Shown here: positions 47,197-54,702 of the stretch, piece by piece
Position numbering within the stretch: position 1 is the first letter of the stretch
How the letters are laid out: each line of letters begins with the position of its first letter
Assembly (NCBI GenBank): GCA_020639075.1
Contig: JACKHI010000001.1
Span: 806,001 to 870,000 of the forward strand
Reading direction: 5' to 3'
DNA from: Phycisphaerales bacterium
GTDB taxonomy: Bacteria; Planctomycetota; Phycisphaerae; UBA1845; UTPLA1
DNA: 64,000 nt
Position numbers and translations under genes: made by a program
The notes under the pieces: model-generated
Database searches by the model: none
What the model saw: only the letters and a program-made list of their open reading frames with translations
What the model was told of the DNA's origin: nothing

Positions 47197-47221
47197 CGAA
47201 TCGCCATCACGTGGCGATTCG
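47197..47221 (+). terminator. Stem-loop after the FG-GAP-like gene, no T-run
   Basis: A perfect 10-bp stem CGAATCGCCA / TGGCGATTCG with a TCACG loop starts 11 bases after the stop. There is no T-tract, so it may end transcription only with Rho or protect the mRNA 3' end. Confidence 0.4.
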
Positions 47222-47343
47222 CTGCGTCTGCAATCCTCGGGTGAGTTGGAGGCGTGTCACCGCCGGCGGTCTGCACGTTGCACGAGCAACCGCGATGGAC
47301 TGCGTCAATCGACGTCGGAACTCAGCCGTCACGCCTGATGAAA

Positions 47344-47529
47344 TCAGGGGTAATAGTTGCTCCACTCCTGCTCTGTCTGTGAGAACACGCCAGAAACTTT
47401 GGAGCCCAGCGCAGCCACCGCCCCCATGCACGCGAGCACGATGAGCGCAAGCATCACGGCGTACTCCGTCGCCGTCGCCCCTTCTTCATTTTCAACGAAT
47501 TGTCGGACCTTCAATAGCATCCCGCACAT
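47344..47529 (-). CDS. Flp/Fap-type class IVb pilin
   Basis: A 61-residue pilin. FVENEEGATATEYAVMLALIVLACMGAVAALG contains the Flp motif: a short polar leader, Gly before the hydrophobic helix and the conserved Glu-Tyr pair (TEYA). A Thr-Ala-Thr segment precedes TEY, as in many Flp proteins. ATG at 47529 with AAAGGA upstream is chosen; longer readings have no pilin-like leader. No tad genes (TadA-C, CpaF, RcpA, TadV) lie within the window, so it is an orphan copy whose assembly machine must be elsewhere. It is downstream of and co-directional with gap, but separated by a terminator. Confidence 0.85.
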   Translation of the reverse strand: MCGMLLKVRQFVENEEGATATEYAVMLALIVLACMGAVAALGSKVSGVFSQTEQEWSNYYP

Positions 47530-47749
47530 GATCGAATCCTTTCCGGACCCGCCTCGATCGGCACAGCCGCGCTCTCCACACCAAATGAACCATCCCACGC
47601 TGATAATGAGAAGCCGCCCGGCTGGCGAGTCGTCGCCCCCTCGACGTGCATCGCCCGCCTTCGAGCCTCTCAATCCCTAGTATCCGATTCAATCGGCGCG
47701 ACTGCGGCGGAATTCCGGCGATATCTGCGCGGTATCTACGGAAGTCCGT

Positions 47750-47788
47750 AAAAAGGAGGCGGGCGATGCCCCCTCCGGCATCGCCCGC
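47750..47788 (-). terminator. Rho-independent terminator of gap
   Basis: On the minus strand a 12-bp stem GCGGGCGATGCC / GGCATCGCCCGC (47759-47788) is followed by CTCC and TTTTT (47750-47754), 39 bases after the GAPDH stop. Confidence 0.9.
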
Positions 47789-47826
47789 TAACTCCACGTT
47801 GAATTGTCGCTGACGACTGTCAGCGT

Positions 47827-48864
47827 TTAGATCATCTTGGCGAGCTTGACGGCCAGATCGCCCACGCGATTGGAGAAGCCCCACTCGTTATCGTACCAGC
47901 TCACGAGCTTCAACATCCGGCCCGACGCCATCGTACGCGTCGAGTCAAACACGGAACTGTGCGGGTTGCCGACGATGTCGCTGCTGACCAACGGCGCCGT
48001 GTTGTACTCCAGGATTCCCTTCATCGGTCCTTCGGCCGTCTTCTTGAACAACGCGTTCACTGCGGCGACATCGACGTCCTTTTCAAGCATGACCGTCAGA
48101 TCGACGGCCGAGCCGTCCGTCACGGGCACGCGAAACGCGAAACCGTCCAGCTTGACGTTGTCGCTCGGAACGACGAGTCCGATCGCCTTGGCGGCCCCCG
48201 TCGATGAAGGAATGATGTTCACGGCAGCGGCGCGAGCACGAAGCAGGTCCTCGCCGTGGACCTGATCCAGGATTTTCTGATCATTCGTGTACGCGTGAAT
48301 AGTCGTCATGAAGCCTTCGATTTTCTTGCCGAAGACATCCGGATTGTCGACCATGACTTTGACCAGCGGCGCCAGGCAGTTCGTCGTGCAGCTACCGTTG
48401 CTGACAAACGTATGATGGCTGGCAAGGGTATTGTCGTTCACGCCGAGCACGACAGTCGCGTCAATCTTGTCCTTCGCGGGCGCCGACAGGATGACTTTCT
48501 TGGCGCCGGCTTTGATGTGATCGTCATAGCCCGCTTTTCCGCCGGCCGCCCGGCCGGTGAACACGCCCGTCGACTCGATGACGATGTCGGCGCCGAGTTC
48601 GCCCCAGGGAAGGGCCGCGGGATTCCGTTCGCTCAGCACGCGGATTCGATCGCCGTCGACGACGATGGAATTCTCGTCGTGCTCGACGGTTCCGTGATAC
48701 CGGCCGTGTACGCTGTCATGCTTGAAAAGATGCGCGTGGACCTTCGCAGAGCTGCCGACGTCATTGATACCGACGAGGTCGAACTCACCTTTGCGCTGAA
48801 TCATGGCTCTTGCGACCAAACGCCCGATTCGACCAAACCCGTTAATCCCGACTTTCACCGACAT
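47827..48864 (-). CDS. gap: Glyceraldehyde-3-phosphate dehydrogenase
   Basis: A 345-residue NAD-dependent GAPDH of glycolysis. The Rossmann motif GINGFGRIGR opens the chain, Asp35 in INDVG favours NAD over NADP, and the catalytic Cys159 is in SNGSCTTNC. The phosphate-binding and C-terminal blocks AVNIIPSSTGAAKA and WYDNEWGFSNR are intact. The ATG at 48864 is chosen because MSVKVGINGFG is the canonical start and CAGGAG lies upstream. It is transcribed alone, with a strong terminator downstream. Confidence 0.97.
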   Translation of the reverse strand: MSVKVGINGFGRIGRLVARAMIQRKGEFDLVGINDVGSSAKVHAHLFKHDSVHGRYHGTVEHDENSIVVDGDRIRVLSERNPAALPWGELGADIVIESTGVFTGRAAGGKAGYDDHIKAGAKKVILSAPAKDKIDATVVLGVNDNTLASHHTFVSNGSCTTNCLAPLVKVMVDNPDVFGKKIEGFMTTIHAYTNDQKILDQVHGEDLLRARAAAVNIIPSSTGAAKAIGLVVPSDNVKLDGFAFRVPVTDGSAVDLTVMLEKDVDVAAVNALFKKTAEGPMKGILEYNTAPLVSSDIVGNPHSSVFDSTRTMASGRMLKLVSWYDNEWGFSNRVGDLAVKLAKMI

Positions 48865-48959
48865 GCTGCGAATCTCCTGAGTTGCAAATGGCTGCAGGTT
48901 CACCCCCAAAGCGACCGGCGATCGATTACCCGCAGGTCGCGACCGGACCGGAACCGTGA

Positions 48960-48988
48960 ACCTTAGAAGCGCACTTTGACGGCGTCAA
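48960..48988 (-). promoter_or_regulatory. Putative promoter of gap
   Basis: On the minus strand TTGACG (48988-48983) and TAAGGT (48965-48960) are 17 bases apart, about 95 bases upstream of the ATG. The -35 is good, the -10 weak. Confidence 0.35.
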
Positions 48989-49020
48989 GCAGCCGCGCCG
49001 TGCAGGCGATAATGGGGGCA

Positions 49021-49980
49021 TTAACGCATCGAAGTCGGCGTGAATTCGTGATGCGGCGCAGCGCCTTTCAGCACGCGAATGACGTCCTCGGCGACCCCGT
49101 AGCGGCCCTCGATGGCATCAATCGTCATCCCGGCGATGTGGGGTGTGAGTATGCAGTTCGGGGCCCGGCGGATGGGATGATCCGTTGCCAACGGGTCGGA
49201 CTCATAGGCGTCCAACGCAGCGCCGGCGATGCGTCGTTCGGACAATGCGGCCGCCAGCGCGGTCGTATCGACGACGCCTCGCGACAGATTGACGAGCAGC
49301 GACGTCGGCCGCATCAGGCCGATGCGTTCGGCGTCGAGAAAGCCCCGCGTTTCCCGCTGGGGTTTCAGGAACACGCACAGGGCATCCGAAGTCCGCAGTA
49401 ATGTGTCGAGATCAACCGCCTCCGCCTCGAATAAACTCGGCGGCGTCTGCCACGGATCGTGAACGATAATCCGACAACCGAAGGCGATCTGCAACGCGCG
49501 GCCGAACTGCTCCGCGACCGCGTCAATCCCCAGGATGCCGATGCAGGACGCGCCGATGGAATATTCCGTCGGCGATCGCAGGGCGTCGAACTTCCCCTGC
49601 CGCATCTGCTGATCGTAAAACGCCAGCCGGCGCCGAAGCGCCAGCAACATCGCCAAGGCGAATTCGGCACAGGAGTTCACAGCCGCTGTGGGTGAGTAAA
49701 CGACGCGGATGTCCCGCCGGCCGGCGGCGCGCAAATCGATGTGATCCACCGTCGGGCTCGCCCGGCCGATCACCTTGAGGTGCGGCGCCGCGTTGATTAC
49801 ACGCGCCGTCACATGCGCCTTGGCCCGCACAAGCAGCGCGTGTGCATTCTCAAGCGCCGCAATCAGGGCGTCCGGTGAAGAATCCGTGAGAACCTCGACC
49901 TGCCCCACTTCCTCCAGCCTCGCTAAGGCGTCTTTGGAAAATGGCTCGGCGACGACTATCCTGAAGGGCTCCTCGCCCAT
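49021..49980 (-). CDS. D-isomer specific 2-hydroxyacid dehydrogenase family protein
   Basis: A 319-residue protein of the SerA/D-2-hydroxyacid dehydrogenase family. Catalytic positions look conserved: Arg in LVNLSRGVVDTTAL, Glu in ALDAYESDPL and His in LTPHIAG. The nucleotide motif is odd: IGILGIDAVAEQFGRAL reads G-x-L-G-I-D instead of GxGxxG, so the third glycine is lost. The substrate loop VIGRASPTVDHIDLRAAG also departs from the RAGVGVDNID norm. It may use an altered cofactor mode or be impaired. ATG at 49980 with AGGGAG upstream is chosen. It follows the gap promoter region in the same direction. Confidence 0.82.
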   Translation of the reverse strand: MGEEPFRIVVAEPFSKDALARLEEVGQVEVLTDSSPDALIAALENAHALLVRAKAHVTARVINAAPHLKVIGRASPTVDHIDLRAAGRRDIRVVYSPTAAVNSCAEFALAMLLALRRRLAFYDQQMRQGKFDALRSPTEYSIGASCIGILGIDAVAEQFGRALQIAFGCRIIVHDPWQTPPSLFEAEAVDLDTLLRTSDALCVFLKPQRETRGFLDAERIGLMRPTSLLVNLSRGVVDTTALAAALSERRIAGAALDAYESDPLATDHPIRRAPNCILTPHIAGMTIDAIEGRYGVAEDVIRVLKGAAPHHEFTPTSMR

Positions 49981-50204
49981 CAACTCGCTCCCTTCGCGGC
50001 ATCCCCCAACCCTGAAATAGCAGCGCTCCACAGATGTGAACAACAGGAGTCGCCTGGAACCCGACACGTTTTATAATAGCAATTTGCGTTAGGCTCGCAA
50101 ACAATAAGTGCGAGAAAAAGTCTGTCGATGGACCGGCAACTTGCGCGATTCATGGAGGCGAACCCGCCACAGATCGTTCATCGTTTTTTCATCCGCCGAA
50201 GACC

Positions 50205-51194
50205 GTGGCGCGTCGATCGCGATCCCTGTTGGAGAATCGTCACATTACAACACTCAACGACCATACCCTCCGAACGCCATTACTCATTTTTGGCGGCGCG
50301 ATCATCCTGTTACTCTTCGTCGTGCGCGGGCTTCAACCCGAACCAGGCCGAAGCCCCACTGTGCTGACGGCACAACCATCCTACGCGCTTTCACCGGTGG
50401 CACGTGATGAACTACCCAGCCTTGCTGCGACAATTGCTGCAGATATTCAACGACAACGGTATGTCAGCGTCACAGTGCAGGTCGGCCTGTTCGACCGAGA
50501 TGCCTCCGGCACCGCGTTTGCCGATGGTGACAACCCGCGTACGAATCTCTACTGGGGCGCGCTTTACGGCGTTGACACGCACTTGCCCAATTCAGCCGGT
50601 TGGCGGCGGGCATTCCGGGACGACGGCATAGGAAATCACATCGTTGCTCGCTCCGTCTTTCAGAAACGCGTGACGCCATCCGAACACTGGATCGCCAATG
50701 GCGTCACGGAGCCGTTTGACGTGTTCGTCCTTGCGAATGCCTGGCGGCACGATCACCTTGTCGAAGCGATGGAACAACCGATTCGGGACGCGATTTGCGG
50801 AAATTCGACACGGATCGTCATCGACGGACGCCCCATCGAATTCGGCGGCGCGAGCGCGCTCGTCGGCTACGTCGGCCAGAACCACATGCTTGACGAGTAT
50901 TGGGATCCGCTCACGCGGTTGGAAGGATGTCGTCTCACGCGCCGGATCGGCATCTTCTACGCCGCGCCGTTCAGCGCCGCCGCACTCCACCGGCCCCTGC
51001 AGGAAACGGGACTCTACTCCGTGCTTTTCACGCGAAACCGCATCACGCCCGAGGCCTACGTGATCGACGGAATACTCGACGCCCTTATCGTCGGCGATCT
51101 CGACGACGGCTTCGTCGATTCCGCCGCGGCCCAATACGCGCGCTACCAGAAAGGCGTCGGCATCGAGACGGCCCGAAGCCTCTTCATTCGTTAG
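50205..51194 (+). CDS. Hypothetical membrane-anchored protein
   Basis: A 329-residue protein with one N-terminal membrane helix (about 26-42, LLIFGGAIILLLFVVRG) and a large extracytoplasmic domain. The domain reads as alpha/beta (YVSVTVQVGLFDRDASGTAFADGDNPRT, DVFVLANAWRHDHLVEAM, GIFYAAPFSAAALHRPL) with no recognised family. The first usable start is GTG at 50205. Not related to its neighbours. It converges with the HTH/coiled-coil gene. Confidence 0.6.
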   Translation: MARRSRSLLENRHITTLNDHTLRTPLLIFGGAIILLLFVVRGLQPEPGRSPTVLTAQPSYALSPVARDELPSLAATIAADIQRQRYVSVTVQVGLFDRDASGTAFADGDNPRTNLYWGALYGVDTHLPNSAGWRRAFRDDGIGNHIVARSVFQKRVTPSEHWIANGVTEPFDVFVLANAWRHDHLVEAMEQPIRDAICGNSTRIVIDGRPIEFGGASALVGYVGQNHMLDEYWDPLTRLEGCRLTRRIGIFYAAPFSAAALHRPLQETGLYSVLFTRNRITPEAYVIDGILDALIVGDLDDGFVDSAAAQYARYQKGVGIETARSLFIR

Positions 51195-51232
51195 CCCGAT
51201 TCACGATCGAACTCGCGGAAGCGTCGACGCAA

Positions 51233-51847
51233 TCACCCGCGGCCGCGCAGATTCAGAATCAACTCGACTTCGCCGACCGTGCACTTCAGCACCCGGGCGA
51301 TGTCGATCGAGGACTTGCCGCCGTCCGCGAGCTGATAGACCGCGTCTTCCTTTGACAGCGTCCCGGCGCCAGCGCGTGGCCCACTTTGGTTCATCGGCTG
51401 CGCCATCGCCGTCCGCGCTCGCGATAGCCGATCGCGAACGCCCTCAGCCGCTTCCCGATTTGCCCGCAACACGGAGTCATCGGTTTCGTTCGATGCCGGT
51501 GACTCACCGCGCAGCCGTTTCAGCTCCGAAATCCGCCGATCCGCGTCCGCAATCGATCGCTCGAGCTTGGCGAAACGCGTGTCAATCTGCGCGTTCACCT
51601 CCCGGGCGAACTCGTTCAGCTCGACAAGCAATTGCTCCATCTCCCGTTTGAGACGGACGACGCGCGTCGTTTCCGCGTCGGCCCCGTCGTTCGTTGCACG
51701 ACGTGACGAAACCCCGGCTCGTCGCCGGCGCGCGCTTCGATTGAGAATGAAGAGAATGAACACCACCGCCGCCACGGCCAACAGCGCGCGCGCTGTCCCT
51801 CCATCGACGACTTCAATTGCCAGGAAGTTATTCGTGCTCAGGATCAT
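51233..51847 (-). CDS. Membrane-anchored coiled-coil protein with a C-terminal HTH-like motif
   Basis: A 204-residue protein. One membrane helix (about 19-36, ALLAVAAVVFILFILN) is followed by a basic stretch, a coiled coil (about 60-115, LKREMEQLLVELNEFAREVNAQID) and a C-terminal segment KEDAVYQLADGGKSSIDIARVLKCTVGEVELILNLR that looks like a helix-turn-helix of the sort found in DUF2802/DUF6115 proteins. The gene starts immediately after the larC stop (TGA-ATG), so translation is probably coupled. The role is unknown. Confidence 0.7.
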   Translation of the reverse strand: MILSTNNFLAIEVVDGGTARALLAVAAVVFILFILNRSARRRRAGVSSRRATNDGADAETTRVVRLKREMEQLLVELNEFAREVNAQIDTRFAKLERSIADADRRISELKRLRGESPASNETDDSVLRANREAAEGVRDRLSRARTAMAQPMNQSGPRAGAGTLSKEDAVYQLADGGKSSIDIARVLKCTVGEVELILNLRGRG

Positions 51848-53035
51848 TCAGCGTCCGTTGCCTGTGTCCGGCGTCCATGCCTTCCGGGCCGCGTCCATGA
51901 CGTCGCGGAGTGCGACGCCGTGCGTCCTCGCCGCCCGATCGCAATCATCATACTCGGGCGCGACCCGAATGACACGATCTTCTTCCAATCCCAATTTGAC
52001 CCGGATCAGGCCGTACGCCGTCTCGACCGACTCGATACGCCTCTCGAGCGTGGCTCGCAAGGAAACGCGCCGCCGTACGCCGAATGTCGTCGTCTCACGC
52101 AACATCGTCCGTGTGCAAATCGCCTCGCGTTCCGGCGGGGCAATCGCCGTCAACATCACGCCGGGGCGTCCCTTCTTCATAACGATCGCCTGACAGAACG
52201 CATCCAGCGCACCCAACTCAAGCAGCCGTTCGATCACTCGGCCGATTTCCTCCCCCGTGCAGTCATCGAGATTCGTCTCCAACACGACAACCTCGTCGCG
52301 ACCGACGGCAAGCGACGCCGCCGCCTCACCGACCAGGGCGCGCAACACATTCGGCCGCGATTTGCCCTCGCGCGTGCCAGCGCCGAAACCGATCGATTCG
52401 ATCCTCATCTCGGGCATCGGTCCGAACGCGTCGGCGATCGTCGTCAGAATCGCCGCGCCAGTCGGCGTCAGCAGTTCGCCCGTTTCGTCGCACGCCGCGA
52501 TCGGCACGCCCTTGAGCAACTCCGCCGTCGCCGGCGCCGGAACCGGCATGATGCCATGATCGCATTTGACCGTCCCGCTTCCCACCGGCAGCGGCGAACA
52601 GACGACCCGATCCACGTTCAGCAACTCGAGCGCGATCGCGGTGCCGACAACATCCACGATTGCATCAATCGCCCCGACTTCGTGGAAATGCACTTTCTCG
52701 ATCGTCGTCCCATGAACGCGGGCTTCCGCCTCCGCAAGCCGCGTGAAGACCTGATTCGCCGTCCGCTTCACGCCGTCCGACAGCGACGACGCGTCGATGA
52801 TCTTTCGGATGTGATGAAGGTGGCGATGTGTTTGATCCGGCAGCCAATCCACACTCAATCTGATTGCGGCGAATCCCTGCTTGCGAATGTCCTCGATTTT
52901 CAACTCGAAGCCATCCACTGGCAGGCCCGCAATCTTCGTCTGCAAGACGTTCCGATCCGCACCGGCGGCAATCAAAGCCCCCAGAATCATGTCCCCCGCC
53001 GCACCACTGAAACAATCGAAATAGAGCACTCGCAT
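51848..53035 (-). CDS. larC: Nickel-pincer cofactor biosynthesis protein LarC
   Basis: A 395-residue LarC (DUF111) protein, the CTP-dependent nickel insertase that completes the pyridinium-3,5-bisthiocarboxylate nickel cofactor of lactate racemase-type enzymes. The signature YFDCFSGAAGDMILGAL is at residues 5-21; HFHEVGAIDAIVDVVG and LETNLDDCTGEEIG are further family blocks. The gene encodes one continuous chain, unlike the frameshifted larC1/larC2 of lactobacilli. larA, larB and larE are not in the window. ATG at 53035 is chosen because MRVLYFDCFSG is the usual start. Confidence 0.92.
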   Translation of the reverse strand: MRVLYFDCFSGAAGDMILGALIAAGADRNVLQTKIAGLPVDGFELKIEDIRKQGFAAIRLSVDWLPDQTHRHLHHIRKIIDASSLSDGVKRTANQVFTRLAEAEARVHGTTIEKVHFHEVGAIDAIVDVVGTAIALELLNVDRVVCSPLPVGSGTVKCDHGIMPVPAPATAELLKGVPIAACDETGELLTPTGAAILTTIADAFGPMPEMRIESIGFGAGTREGKSRPNVLRALVGEAAASLAVGRDEVVVLETNLDDCTGEEIGRVIERLLELGALDAFCQAIVMKKGRPGVMLTAIAPPEREAICTRTMLRETTTFGVRRRVSLRATLERRIESVETAYGLIRVKLGLEEDRVIRVAPEYDDCDRAARTHGVALRDVMDAARKAWTPDTGNGR

Positions 53036-53365
53036 GCAGATTCGTCCCCAACGACAGTTCAATTCTCCAACCCATGCCCGCCCATCAAGGCGAGCAAGCT
53101 GTGGGAAATACGTTATTCCACCCCCACATCGACCAACGCACATTCCTGCGTCGTTGACGATCCGTCAACTCAGGCAACCGCCGGGCTCGACACGGATATT
53201 CCCCCGCGTCAAGCCAGCCTCGCCTCGCATTATACGGACCGGCTCGACTTCCATGACCAACACCTCGAACAAACGCTGGAGCCCGAAATCCCGGATCGCC
53301 CGTTGGCGTATCACGCTAATCGCCGGCGCGGATGACCCCAATGAACAGGGCAATAAAATATATTC

Positions 53366-53394
53366 TTGTCTTCTGATTTACCCTCTGGTACGCT
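53366..53394 (+). promoter_or_regulatory. Putative promoter of the PocR-AraC regulator
   Basis: TTGTCT (53366-53371) and TACGCT (53389-53394) are spaced by 17 bases in an AT-rich tract, 37 bases before the ATG. Both boxes are only fair matches. Confidence 0.3.
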
Positions 53395-53431
53395 GAATGC
53401 GACTTGAGATACTAATCAGGGGGATGGCACG

Positions 53432-54325
53432 ATGGTATCACCCGCCACTCCACAATTCAGAAGGGGGCGCCCCTCGCCCGAATCCTCACGCCCGGAACTG
53501 GCCGATCTCCGACGTGTCCTTGCACGAGATGTCGCAAGACGCTTCAAACGAATCACGGGACAAGTCATCGTTGTGACGCCGATCTGGAAAGACCGCGCGG
53601 AACGAAAGAAAGTCCTTCGCGCGTGGGCCGATCATCCCATCTGCAAACGTTATCAGCACGAACGCGCATGCATCCGATGTCGACTGTCGCATCTCCGCAA
53701 CTCGATGACTGACGATGCGCACCCCGTTCACCATCGCTGCGCCTTCGGTCATACATGCGTGTTTACGCCGCTCTCCGTTGACGGTCAATGCGTCGCATAC
53801 TGTAAATTCGCGCTTGAATCGGACGCCGCGGTTGATCGATACGTCGAGTTGCTGGACGTGCTTGCGGAAAATGCCTGCTCGCACTTGACGGAGCACGACA
53901 ACCATTGCGTAATTCATCCCGCGCCCGAGCACGTCAAGAAAGACCAATCGATTGACTTCTCTGGCGACGGCTGGTCCGAAGTCGTGCATCGGGCGGTCGA
54001 GCTGATCGACGAACAATTTGCCGATCCGGATCTGACCGTCGCTTGCGTCGCGCGCCGCCTTTGCCTGAATCGCGATTACTTGTCACATCTGTTTCGCGTG
54101 CAGACGGGTCAACGCATGAGCCGGCACATTTTCCTGCGTCGAATGCAACAGGCTCGCAAGCTCCTGATGACCACCGACTTTCAAGTGCGCCAGATCGCGC
54201 TCGACAGCGGTTTCCTCAATACCGACTGGTTTAGCCATACCTTTCATGAACTCGAGGGCATCACGCCAAGCCAGTTCCGGCGCAATGCGCGCAGGCAAAA
54301 CGACACGCCCGCGCCACGTCATTGA
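53432..54325 (+). CDS. AraC-family transcription regulator with PocR sensor domain
   Basis: A 297-residue regulator. The N-terminal half (about 25-165) resembles the PocR ligand domain: RRFKRITGQVIVVTP, the Cys-rich HERACIRCRLSHLRN and HRCAFGHTCVFTPLSVDGQCV. The C-terminal 100 residues are the double AraC helix-turn-helix: AVELIDEQFADPDLTVACVARRLCLNRDYLSHLFR and QIALDSGFLNTDWFSHTFHELEGITPSQFRR. PocR domains bind small hydrocarbon derivatives such as 1,2-propanediol. An AGGGGGA site precedes the ATG. It reads toward the giant surface-protein gene 377 bases downstream, which may be a target; that link is inference. Confidence 0.88.
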   Translation: MVSPATPQFRRGRPSPESSRPELADLRRVLARDVARRFKRITGQVIVVTPIWKDRAERKKVLRAWADHPICKRYQHERACIRCRLSHLRNSMTDDAHPVHHRCAFGHTCVFTPLSVDGQCVAYCKFALESDAAVDRYVELLDVLAENACSHLTEHDNHCVIHPAPEHVKKDQSIDFSGDGWSEVVHRAVELIDEQFADPDLTVACVARRLCLNRDYLSHLFRVQTGQRMSRHIFLRRMQQARKLLMTTDFQVRQIALDSGFLNTDWFSHTFHELEGITPSQFRRNARRQNDTPAPRH

Positions 54326-54702
54326 CATCCGTGGGTTCTCTTTGTTCTCCTTGCGTTCGCCGCCTGAACGCACGTCCGCGTGTTACAGTTCTATATCGGG
54401 GGTGACATACACCTGGCGCGGATCGGGTCCGCGTCCGCCGGGCCACGATGCTCCTTGAGCGGTCCGCGGAAGATCGATGCCCTGCGCGTGACGGTTTGCC
54501 GCCCGGAATCATCGATCGCGCTCCCGATCCGCAGATGTAAGTCGCTCACAATGTTGTGTCAGCGGCGGCGTATGGGGCGCCGGGCGCTGAGTCACTTCAC
54601 TCTTGGTTTCGCCGATCGGCCAAAGAAGCACAGGGCAATCAGCGTAGAGGAGCGTCTGCATCGGCGAGCCCCGCACGCGGCACGGCCGCGGGAGCACACG
54701 CC
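54326..54702. other. Intergenic region before the giant surface-protein gene
   Basis: A 377-base stretch between the regulator and the GEVED/dockerin gene. It must contain the promoter of the latter; TATATC near 54392 is the only -10-like box seen and is weak. No hairpin, operator repeat or small gene stands out. Confidence 0.3.

Noticed and set aside
47337..47351. CCTGAT-GAA-ATCAGG stem-loop at the end of the Flp pilin gene as a terminator
   Set aside because: It overlaps the stop codon, is only 6 bp and lacks a T-run on the minus strand.
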